Shown: one piece after another, positions 9,378-17,646 of the stretch
Layout of the letters: each line of letters starts with the position of its first letter
How positions within the stretch are numbered: the first letter of the stretch is position 1
From: CAZSDW01 sp964605705
GTDB lineage: Bacteria; Fidelibacterota; UBA2242
Direction: 5' to 3'
NCBI GenBank assembly: GCA_964605705.1
Contig: CAZSDW010000017.1
Location: 1-64,000 of the forward strand
DNA length: 64,000 nt
Notes under the pieces: generated by a model
What the model was told of the DNA's origin: nothing
Seen by the model: the letters and a program-made list of their open reading frames with translations, nothing else
Database searches by the model: none
Position numbers and translations under genes: made by a program

Positions 9378-11246
9378 TTGGATAGACGGACAACGCTGAT
9401 TATTCTCACTTTATTGCTATTGCTGAATCCGGGTCTGTGGGGAATTGCCCGGGAAACCGATGAATTTGCGCAGAATCCGATTATCTGGGCGGATGTACCG
9501 GATCCATCTGTTATCAGGGTTGGCGATACCTATTACATGAGCAGTACGACCATGCACATGAATCCCGGCGTGCCGATTATGAAGTCCCAGGATCTGGTTA
9601 ACTGGGAAATTGTCAATTATGCGTATGATATTCTGGTTGATAATGACGCAATGGCTCTTAGAAACGGACAGGATGCTTACGGGGACGGTTCCTGGGCTAG
9701 CTGTATCCGATATCACAACGGTACTTTTTACGTGGTAACATTTTCTTATACATCCAATAACACCCATATTTATCAAACCGATGATATTGAAAACGGTGCC
9801 TGGTCAGCTTATGTTTTAAATACCATTTACCACGATCCGTCCTTGCTGTTTGACAATGACCGGGTTTTCCTAATTTACGGCATCGATGACATCAGGATCA
9901 TCGAACTCACTGCGGACGCGACGGCGATTAAGTCGGGCGGACTTAATAAAGTCCTTATTCCCAAGGCAAGTCAGATTGCCGGTACCAGTTTTTATGTTTC
10001 CGCTGAAGGCTCCCATATCCATAAAGTTAACGGCAGGTATTATGTGTTTCTGATATCGTGGCCAGCTGGCAGTATGCGCACTGAATTGGTCTATCGGGCT
10101 GACAGTCTGATCGGTACATATGAGGGCAGGGTTGCCTTAAAATACAACGGTGTTGCTCAGGGTGGACTCATTGATACACCGGATGGCAACTGGTATGGCT
10201 TTCTGTTCCAGGATCATGGATCAGTCGGGCGCATTCCTTACCTGGTACCGGTTGCCTGGGAAGATGGCTGGCCGGTGTTTGGTTTGAATAGTAGGGTGCC
10301 GACACAGCTGGAAATTCCGGTGCAAAATGATCCAATACCCAAAATCGTTGCATCTGATGAATTTGATTGGGATTCTACCTTGCCGTTAGTATGGCAATGG
10401 AATCATAATCCTGACAATAGTGATTGGTCAGTGACGGATCGTCCCGGATTCTTGCGGATTTCAAACGGTAGAATTGATTCAGGATTTCTCGATACGCAAA
10501 ACACGCTGACGCAAAGAACGTTCGGTCCCGAATGTGCGGGAAAAATCTCCATGGAAGTAGGCAATATGAAAGATGGTGATGCAGCCGGGCTTGGTGCTTT
10601 GCAGGCAAATTATGGTTTTGTCGGTGTTAAAATGTCCGGTGGTTTGAAATATATTGTGATGGAAAAAGGCAGTTCCGATGACACTGAAGAAGTGGAAACT
10701 ATCCCACTTACCCAGGACAGTATATTTCTGAAAATCGGCTGTGATTTTTATAACAAGCGGGACAAAGCCTATTTTTATTACAGTCTTGATGGAACGGAAT
10801 GGAATGTAATCGGCAGTGCCCTCTCAATGTCATACACGTTACCTCATTTCATGGGATACCGTTTTGCATTATTCAATTATGCCACCGAAACAACCGGTGG
10901 ATATGTGGATTTTGATTACTTCAGAATCAGTAACTCACTCACCGAACCAAGCGCGGTTAAGAGGTTGAATGAAAACATCCCCACAGGATTCAATTTCTAT
11001 GAGAACTATCCTAACCCGTTTAACCTGACAACAAAAATTTCATTTGATTTACCAGTAAAATCTGCCGTCAAGCTTAGTGTATATGATATACTCGGAAGAG
11101 TAGTGACAAAACTTTTAGATGAAGTAAAATCTACTGGCAGGCACACTATTGAATTTAATGGGACTAACTTCAGTTCAGGAATTTATATATACAGGCTGGA
11201 AATAGATAATCAGACATTTATAAAAAGTATGGTTTTATTGAAATAA
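9378..11246 (+). CDS. Secreted GH43 beta-xylosidase/arabinofuranosidase with T9SS tail (second GH43)
   Basis: 622 residues with a TTG start at 9378; no ATG or GTG gives a better signal peptide (MDRRTTLIILTLLLLL). The GH43 propeller spans about 32-320. Asp42 in VPDPSV is the base, the Asp in YHDPSLLFD the modulator, and the Glu in VSAEGSHIHK the acid. A concanavalin-like C-terminal domain (about 335-525) and a sorting tail (NYPNPFNLTT) follow. The opening, ADVPDPSVIRVGDTYYMSST, resembles xylan 1,4-beta-xylosidases of GH43 subfamily 12. It differs from the first GH43 in lacking the CBM6-like module, so the two probably attack different linkages or decorations. Confidence 0.88.
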   Translation: MDRRTTLIILTLLLLLNPGLWGIARETDEFAQNPIIWADVPDPSVIRVGDTYYMSSTTMHMNPGVPIMKSQDLVNWEIVNYAYDILVDNDAMALRNGQDAYGDGSWASCIRYHNGTFYVVTFSYTSNNTHIYQTDDIENGAWSAYVLNTIYHDPSLLFDNDRVFLIYGIDDIRIIELTADATAIKSGGLNKVLIPKASQIAGTSFYVSAEGSHIHKVNGRYYVFLISWPAGSMRTELVYRADSLIGTYEGRVALKYNGVAQGGLIDTPDGNWYGFLFQDHGSVGRIPYLVPVAWEDGWPVFGLNSRVPTQLEIPVQNDPIPKIVASDEFDWDSTLPLVWQWNHNPDNSDWSVTDRPGFLRISNGRIDSGFLDTQNTLTQRTFGPECAGKISMEVGNMKDGDAAGLGALQANYGFVGVKMSGGLKYIVMEKGSSDDTEEVETIPLTQDSIFLKIGCDFYNKRDKAYFYYSLDGTEWNVIGSALSMSYTLPHFMGYRFALFNYATETTGGYVDFDYFRISNSLTEPSAVKRLNENIPTGFNFYENYPNPFNLTTKISFDLPVKSAVKLSVYDILGRVVTKLLDEVKSTGRHTIEFNGTNFSSGIYIYRLEIDNQTFIKSMVLLK

Positions 11247-11330
11247 AGAAGGTTCATCAGTTAGCTCGATTGATGCATTTTGAGTGGTTAAGCTTTAAGG
11301 CGACAATAAAAAAGAGCATGAGATAATTGT

Positions 11331-11344
11331 CTAAAAATTTTTAG
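11331..11344. promoter_or_regulatory. 14-base perfect palindrome before GH127 gene
   Basis: CTAAAAA/TTTTTAG has no spacer and lies 20 bases before ATG 11364, in the 117-base gap after the second GH43. It could be an operator; AT-richness makes a chance match possible. Confidence 0.2.
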
Positions 11345-11363
11345 TAACTAATTGGGATTATCT

Positions 11364-13298
11364 ATGAAAACATTTTTTTTCCCTCTGCTTCTATTAACGA
11401 CTTTAGTATATCCTCGGGAAGTTTCGAAATATTCGGATTATCCGATTTCCGCTGTAGGAATTAAAGACGTTATAATCAATGACACCTTTTGGTTGCCAAA
11501 AATAAAAACGGTTCAAGATACAACTATTCATTATGCGTTTAACAAATGCAATAAAGAAGGACGAATGGAAAATTTCCTGATAGCCGGAGGTAAGCAAAAG
11601 GGAGCTTATAAAGGTAAAATGCCTTTCGACGATACAGACGTTTATAAAATAATTGAAGGTGCTTCCTATTCATTAATAAGTAAACCCAATCCAGGTTTAG
11701 AAGCTTACATTGATTCAATAATAGCCATTGTTGAAATTGGTCAAGGACCTGATGGATATATTACTACATGGTTTACAATCGATAAGCAAAAACCACCAGC
11801 CTGGTGGGTTAAGCCTTCAACCACCCGTTGGGAAAATATTGAAAGTAGTCATGAATTGTACAACAGCGGTCATTTGTTTGAAGCTGCGGCAGCTTATTAT
11901 TGGGCTACCGGAAAAAGTAACTTTTTAGACATTGCCATTAAGAATGCAGATCTGCTGGTAGAAAATTTTGGACCCGATAAATTACGAAAACCTCCAGGAC
12001 ATCAAATTGTCGAAACAGGTTTAATTAAACTCTACCATATCACTCATAACACAAATTACCTGGAACTTGCTAAATTCTTTCTGGATTTGCGTGGTGATTC
12101 AACTACTCACAAATTGTACGGAGAATATTATCAGGATTATTTGCCGGTTATAAAACAAACCGAAGCAGTTGGTCATGCTGTAAGAGCATTATATATGTAC
12201 GCGGGGATGACTGATATTGCTGTTATGTATGAAGATCCGGATTATCTTGATGCAATAAATAAAATCTGGGAAAATATCTATCACAAAAAAATGTATATCA
12301 CCGGCGGCTTGGGCTCAAAACACGATGGTGAAGCTTTCGGTGATAATTATGAACTGCCGAATCTTACCGCTTACAACGAGACCTGCGCCGCAATCGGAAG
12401 TGTATATTGGAATCAGCGTTTGTTTTTATTAACCGGCAATTCAAAGTATTATGACATAATCGAGCGGACATTGTATAACGGATTGATATCAGGTATTTCG
12501 TTAGATGGAAAAAATTTCTTCTATCCGAATCCCACCGAATCCGATGGTAAATACGAATTTAATATGGGTTCCTGCACACGACAACCATGGTTCGACTGTT
12601 CATGTTGCCCGACAAATCTGATCCGCTTTATTCCTTCCATTCCCGGTTTGATATATGCTGTCAATAAAGACTGTGTATATGTAAATCTGTTTGTCTCGAA
12701 TAGTGCCCATGTAGTAATTAACGGAGAAAAAATCGAGCTGTCTCAGCAAACGGAGTATCCGTGGAATGGACATATAAATGTTACCGTTAATCCGGAAAAA
12801 GAAAAGAAATTCACTTTAAAACTGCGTATTCCGGGTTGGGCACAAAACAAAGCTGTACCCGGAGATTTGTATTCCTATGTGGATGATGTCCGCAGGAAAA
12901 TTGCTTTGAGGGTGAACGGAAAAGAAGGAAAAATTATATTAAATAAAGGTTATGCTGAAATCTCAAGAAAATGGACAAAAGGAGATAAAATAGATCTTGT
13001 TTTGCCGATGGTAATCCACAAAGTAATTGCAAACGAAAAAGTTAGTGATGACAATAATAAAGTGGCATTTGAATACGGTCCGCTGGTTTATTGTGCTGAG
13101 GAAAGAGATAACAAACGGATTTCGAATATTGCGATTCCAGATAATATAAGTCTAAATATTGAGGAAAAAACAGTTTTGACAGACAAAGTAATTGCAATTA
13201 AAGGCAAGGCTCATGACGAAGAATTTACATTGATACCGTATTATCTATGGTCGAACAGGGGAGTTGGAAAAATGAAAGTATGGTTCCCGAGGGATTAA
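11364..13298 (+). CDS. GH127 beta-L-arabinofuranosidase (DUF1680 family), exported
   Basis: 644 residues from ATG 11364; a TTG 12 bases upstream is a weaker choice. A signal peptide (MKTFFFPLLLLTTLVYP) is followed by an alpha/alpha barrel and beta-sandwich. Zinc and catalytic residues of the HypBA1 type are present: NETCA (Glu339, Cys341) and CSCCP (Cys414-Cys415), where the Cys next to the metal acts as nucleophile. It should release beta-linked L-arabinofuranose, as found in extensin-type glycoproteins or pectic arabinan decorations. It has no sorting tail, unlike the preceding GH genes, so a periplasmic location is likely. Liberated arabinose could feed the ara operon at 20196-27871. Confidence 0.87.
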   Translation: MKTFFFPLLLLTTLVYPREVSKYSDYPISAVGIKDVIINDTFWLPKIKTVQDTTIHYAFNKCNKEGRMENFLIAGGKQKGAYKGKMPFDDTDVYKIIEGASYSLISKPNPGLEAYIDSIIAIVEIGQGPDGYITTWFTIDKQKPPAWWVKPSTTRWENIESSHELYNSGHLFEAAAAYYWATGKSNFLDIAIKNADLLVENFGPDKLRKPPGHQIVETGLIKLYHITHNTNYLELAKFFLDLRGDSTTHKLYGEYYQDYLPVIKQTEAVGHAVRALYMYAGMTDIAVMYEDPDYLDAINKIWENIYHKKMYITGGLGSKHDGEAFGDNYELPNLTAYNETCAAIGSVYWNQRLFLLTGNSKYYDIIERTLYNGLISGISLDGKNFFYPNPTESDGKYEFNMGSCTRQPWFDCSCCPTNLIRFIPSIPGLIYAVNKDCVYVNLFVSNSAHVVINGEKIELSQQTEYPWNGHINVTVNPEKEKKFTLKLRIPGWAQNKAVPGDLYSYVDDVRRKIALRVNGKEGKIILNKGYAEISRKWTKGDKIDLVLPMVIHKVIANEKVSDDNNKVAFEYGPLVYCAEERDNKRISNIAIPDNISLNIEEKTVLTDKVIAIKGKAHDEEFTLIPYYLWSNRGVGKMKVWFPRD

Positions 13299-13422
13299 TC
13301 ACTATTTTATTTATACCTATGCGCAAATATTTTTTATTAACATGAAGGAATTATTATCAACAAAATGATTCTATGTTCTAATGAATTTGCATTAATTTGA
13401 AAATAAATAAAGAGGATTATTG

Positions 13423-15396
13423 ATGATAAAAAAGACCACATTTTTACTGATCGTTTTTTTAACAACAACTTTCTATAACGGGGCTTTTTGCTCTGACGGC
13501 TATACGTTGAAGAGTCCAGATGCAAAAATTTCTGTATTTTTCTCACTGACTTCTACCGGAGAACCTGTTTATGCTATTTCGCATTCCGGGGAAATAGTCT
13601 TACAGCAGTCAAAATTAGGAATTATCAGGAATGACGATGATTTTTCAACCTATCTTACGCTTGATTCTGTTTCAAACGAAACAACGGTTTCCGACAATTA
13701 TACAATGATGCATGGTAAACGCCAGAAATGCAGCTACGTAGGCAATAAAAGAGTGTTTTATTTAAAAAATGCCAATGCAAAAATCATGGAAATTATTTTT
13801 CAGGTATCGGACGATGGTGTTGCATTTAGCTACCATTTTCCGGGGAAGACAGATACCACACTGAAAATTTTAGAAGAAACAACATCCTTTCACTTTAATC
13901 GTTCTGCAAAAGCGTTTCTCCAACCCTGTCCGGATTCACGAACAGGATGGAGTAACACCCAACCGTCATACGAGGAAAATTACAGTAGAAATATTGCAGT
14001 TGGTACAAGTGCGCCTTATAAAGCAGGATGGGTAATGCCAGCACTTTTTAATTCAGGTAAATTCTGGATTTGTATTACTGAAGCCGCTGTTGATACAAAT
14101 TATTGTGGTTCCCGTTTAAGCCAGTTATCTCCCGATGGCGAATATTCAGTACAATTTCCCCAATCAACAGAAGGCAGAACGGACGAACCAATATTTCCCG
14201 AATCGGTTTTACCGTGGAATACTCCCTGGCGTATCCTTGCAGTGACCGATAACCTGGCAAGCCTTGTTGAATCTACCTTAGGGACTGATTTAGCCACTCC
14301 GGCACAATATGATGTTTCATCATGGCTTCAACCAGGAATAGCATCCTGGAGTTGGGTTATAGAAAAAGATGGGGCGACTGTTTATAATACACAGATAAAG
14401 TATATCGATTTTGCAGCTTCGATGAATTGGAAGTACTGTCTCATCGACGCTTATTGGGATACTCAGATTGGCTATGAAAAGATAAAACAAATCTCAGATT
14501 ATGCCAAAACCAAGAACGTAAAAATTTTATTGTGGTATAATTCGGCAGGCGATTGGAATACAACACCACTGACACCCCGCGATAAAATGTTAACCGCCGA
14601 ATCCCGACACGCCGAGTTTCAGAAGCTGAAAGATATGGACATCAGCGGCATTAAAGTCGATTTTTTTGGCGGCGATGGGCAATCCATGATGAAGTATTAT
14701 ATCGATATATTAAAGGATGCCGCGAACTATAATCTCGCTGTCAACTTTCATGGATGCACTTATCCAAGAGGGTGGTATAGGACTTATCCCAATTTGGTAA
14801 GTATGGAAGCGATTAAGGGTGAAGAATACGTGACCTTTGGGCAGTATGATGCCGATCAGCAAGCTTCGCATTGTGCAATCATTCCTTTTACAAGAAACCT
14901 TTTTGACCCAATGGATTTTACACCTGTCAACTTCTCGGGCATACCTAACATAACGCGCAGAACGACCGGCGGCTTTGAAATCGCATTATCGGTTATTTTT
15001 ACTTCAGGTATTCAACACATAGCGGAAACACCTTCCGGGATGGCATCTCAAATAGATTTTGTGAAGGAATATATGAGCTCATTGCCCGAAAATTGGGATG
15101 ATGTGAAATTTATTGATGGTTATCCGGGAAAATATGTCATACTGGCTAGAAAAAAGGGTGACCGATGGTTTATTGCCGGTATCAACGGTGAGAATACAAA
15201 ACGGACCATGGCATTAAATGTTCCTTTCCTTAGCGATACAACTAAAGGTATTATAATCACTGATTCGACCAGTACGGAATATATGATAAAAAGAGGTGTC
15301 GATTTTTCCAAGCCCGTCAATGTGACCATGTACGCCTACGGCGGATTTGTTATCAAAACCTTGATAAAGGGAGAAAAACCTGGTACTAATAAATAA
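13423..15396 (+). CDS. GH97 glycosidase, retaining alpha-galactosidase type, exported
   Basis: 657 residues from ATG 13423, with AGAGGA 6 bases upstream. A signal peptide (to GAFCSD) is followed by an N-terminal beta-super-sandwich, a TIM barrel and a C-terminal sheet, the GH97 order. GIKVDFFGGDG places an Asp (Asp413) where retaining GH97 enzymes such as BtGH97b carry their nucleophile; inverting SusB-type alpha-glucosidases lack it. SMEAIKGEE supplies the Glu region. This predicts alpha-galactosidase rather than alpha-glucosidase activity. There is no sorting tail, so it is probably periplasmic, like the GH127 product 124 bases upstream. It may trim galactose from hemicellulose side chains. 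Confidence 0.85.
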   Translation: MIKKTTFLLIVFLTTTFYNGAFCSDGYTLKSPDAKISVFFSLTSTGEPVYAISHSGEIVLQQSKLGIIRNDDDFSTYLTLDSVSNETTVSDNYTMMHGKRQKCSYVGNKRVFYLKNANAKIMEIIFQVSDDGVAFSYHFPGKTDTTLKILEETTSFHFNRSAKAFLQPCPDSRTGWSNTQPSYEENYSRNIAVGTSAPYKAGWVMPALFNSGKFWICITEAAVDTNYCGSRLSQLSPDGEYSVQFPQSTEGRTDEPIFPESVLPWNTPWRILAVTDNLASLVESTLGTDLATPAQYDVSSWLQPGIASWSWVIEKDGATVYNTQIKYIDFAASMNWKYCLIDAYWDTQIGYEKIKQISDYAKTKNVKILLWYNSAGDWNTTPLTPRDKMLTAESRHAEFQKLKDMDISGIKVDFFGGDGQSMMKYYIDILKDAANYNLAVNFHGCTYPRGWYRTYPNLVSMEAIKGEEYVTFGQYDADQQASHCAIIPFTRNLFDPMDFTPVNFSGIPNITRRTTGGFEIALSVIFTSGIQHIAETPSGMASQIDFVKEYMSSLPENWDDVKFIDGYPGKYVILARKKGDRWFIAGINGENTKRTMALNVPFLSDTTKGIIITDSTSTEYMIKRGVDFSKPVNVTMYAYGGFVIKTLIKGEKPGTNK

Positions 15397-15616
15397 TTTA
15401 TAAAAAGTATTCAATTGTAGATATTATCAATAAAAATGGATATGATTACCTGTGATTTTTCCTGGATTAAAATGCGCATTCTGTCCCACAGCGGCGGGAC
15501 TCAGGATGACTGACTATAGTTGTAATTACATACTGGTTACGACGCAGAGCACTGTAACCAGATTATCAGTAAATGCTGTTTCTAAGAATTTAATTATAAA
15601 CCAAACGGTGAATTAA
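15397..15616. other. Intergenic region with two inverted repeats, probable decayed dispersed repeat
   Basis: No gene is seen apart from a 25-codon frame without a ribosome binding site. Two stem-forming repeats occur: GTCCC/GGGAC at 15483-15500 and a perfect 8-base CTGGTTAC/GTAACCAG with a 13-base loop at 15533-15561. The wording around 15476-15510 resembles the CATCCTGAG...-type dispersed noncoding repeats common in FCB genomes. It separates GH97 from GH44 and may also hold the GH44 promoter. Confidence 0.4.
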
Positions 15617-17500
15617 ATGCGATTTTTATTACTTCTACTCTTAACTGTTTCTCAAATTTTTGCTGTGGAAATCGTTGTCGATGCCTCAAGTGAAAGGAAA
15701 CCCATATCACCCTATATATATGGTAGGAACAATTCCCTTTCGGATAATTCAAACAATCCGCTTTCCGCGGCAGATTGGGAATATTATCGTCAGGCTGGTG
15801 TGCGTATGTTTCGTGAAGGTGGCGGAAATAATTCTACTAAGTATAACTGGCGTCGCAAACTAACCAGCCATCCCGATTGGTATAACAACGTTTATGACCA
15901 TGACTGGGATTATGCAGCCCGGAGTTTACAGGAAAATATGACCGGCATAAGAGGTATGTGGGCATTACAGTTAATTGGTTTTGCTGCCGCCACCAAAGAT
16001 TATAACTTCAATGATTGGGGGTATAACCAATCTCAATGGTGGGAAGGTGTCAATAATAATTGGGCTGGGGGAGGTGGACCTGTGGAAGGTGATGGCGATC
16101 CAAGTCTATACCTCATGGACTGGCCGCCTGATTCAACTGTTGGTATTCTTGATCAATGGTTTGGAAATGGCGGATTAAACCTGGACCAGACTATATTTTT
16201 ATATTGGAGTATGGACAATGAGGTGGAAATCTGGAACGGTACTCATGATGATGTAATGCCTTCTCAAATATCTGCAGAGGCATTTATGGAGATCTATTTT
16301 GAGGTGGCAAAAAAAGCCCGTGAAAAATTCCCCGATATAAAACTTGTCGGACCTGTGCCGGCAAATGAATGGCAATGGTATAATTGGAGTAACGGAAAAA
16401 TTACTTATCAAAATGAAAGTTATACCTGGCTGGAGTACTTTATCAAACGGATTGCAGATGAACAGACTGCCAGTGGTGTCCGACTCTTAGATAATTTGGA
16501 TGTGCATTTTTATCCTTCAGGAAATAATCCCGAAGAAATTGTCCAATTACACCGGATCTGGTTTGATGAAACCTACGATTACCCGGGCGCAAACGGTGTA
16601 AAAGTTTCCGGTCCCGGTGGATGGGATAATAGGATCACCAAAGAGTATATTTTTAAACGCTGTCGTGATTGGATGGAGGAACACTTAGGAGCCGATCACG
16701 GTGTCGGATTAAGTGTTTCCGAAATGGGAATACAGAGTGATGATCCGAATATTGTCGCGATCTGGTATGCTTCGACATTAGGCGTTTTTGCCGATAATGA
16801 AGTTGAGATATTTACTCCCTGGTACTGGACAACAGGTATGTGGGAAGTACTTCATCTGTTTAGTCGATATTCACAGGAAATAAGTGTATCATCCGTTTCC
16901 GATCTGGAAAGCGATGTATCTGCCTATTCTTCCGTTAATACCAACTCAAGTTTAATGACCATCATTCTTGTCAACAGATCAATAAGTGAAACCCATGAAA
17001 CGACAGTACATATAGACAATTTCTCAATTGACAATGGTGATTACATTTCCTTAACACTCAACGATCTTCCTGAAAATGAGACATTTGAATCACATACCAT
17101 CAACGCACTTGAAGAAGGTTCGGTGACCGTAGATGACCAATCCTTTTCTGTATCCTTACCAGCCTTATCAATTACTGCCGTTTTACTTAATGGCTTAGGC
17201 AATTCGATTGGAATACCTGCCAAGCTGCCAGACAGTCAACAGTTGAATCTTAATAATTACCCAAATCCATTCAATCCGACAACCCTAATTTCCTACACCC
17301 TTTCTCGCGAGACAGTGGTTTCAATCGATATTTTTGATATGACAGGTCAAGCGGTTAAAACCTTAATACGGGATGAGGTAAAATCCGCCGGGAATTATGA
17401 AATTTTATTTAACGCAACGGAATTGCCCAGCGGAAATTATTTTTACAGATTAAAAGCTGACGAGATCGTCACGACAAAGAAAATGCTGCTCGTTAAATGA
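15617..17500 (+). CDS. Secreted GH44 endoglucanase/xyloglucanase with T9SS tail
   Basis: 627 residues. Signal peptide 1-16. The mature part begins with ISPYIYGRNNS, the usual GH44 opening, followed by RQAGVRMFREGGGNNSTKYNW. Glu202 in WSMDNEVEIW is the predicted acid/base and Glu369 in LSVSEMGIQ the predicted nucleophile. Beta-sandwich residues (about 420-535) and a sorting tail (NYPNPFNPTT) follow. GH44 enzymes cut cellulose, xyloglucan or mixed-linkage glucan in the backbone. Here it broadens a mainly xylan-directed locus. It is the last plus-strand gene of the run and converges with the minus-strand permease, with no clear terminator in the 146 bases between. Confidence 0.88.
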   Translation: MRFLLLLLLTVSQIFAVEIVVDASSERKPISPYIYGRNNSLSDNSNNPLSAADWEYYRQAGVRMFREGGGNNSTKYNWRRKLTSHPDWYNNVYDHDWDYAARSLQENMTGIRGMWALQLIGFAAATKDYNFNDWGYNQSQWWEGVNNNWAGGGGPVEGDGDPSLYLMDWPPDSTVGILDQWFGNGGLNLDQTIFLYWSMDNEVEIWNGTHDDVMPSQISAEAFMEIYFEVAKKAREKFPDIKLVGPVPANEWQWYNWSNGKITYQNESYTWLEYFIKRIADEQTASGVRLLDNLDVHFYPSGNNPEEIVQLHRIWFDETYDYPGANGVKVSGPGGWDNRITKEYIFKRCRDWMEEHLGADHGVGLSVSEMGIQSDDPNIVAIWYASTLGVFADNEVEIFTPWYWTTGMWEVLHLFSRYSQEISVSSVSDLESDVSAYSSVNTNSSLMTIILVNRSISETHETTVHIDNFSIDNGDYISLTLNDLPENETFESHTINALEEGSVTVDDQSFSVSLPALSITAVLLNGLGNSIGIPAKLPDSQQLNLNNYPNPFNPTTLISYTLSRETVVSIDIFDMTGQAVKTLIRDEVKSAGNYEILFNATELPSGNYFYRLKADEIVTTKKMLLVK

Positions 17501-17646
17501 TCGCATTTATCGATATTGTGAGGATTGTTATTCTGTTTATTTGAACCTTCAGAAGGCTAATCAATTAATTGACGGTTTGTCAGAGTATTGGTTTGGTATC
17601 CTATCATGGCGTTTGAATTTTTCCTTTTTCCTTTTCATTTGCACTA

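Noticed and set aside
15436..15513. 25-codon frame before GH44
   Set aside because: No ribosome binding site, and it overlaps a repeat-like stem-loop region.
17501..17646. Possible terminator between the convergent GH44 and permease genes
   Set aside because: Only a 5-base stem (CCTTC/GAAGG) and an AT palindrome (17561-17572) are seen, neither followed by a U-tract.
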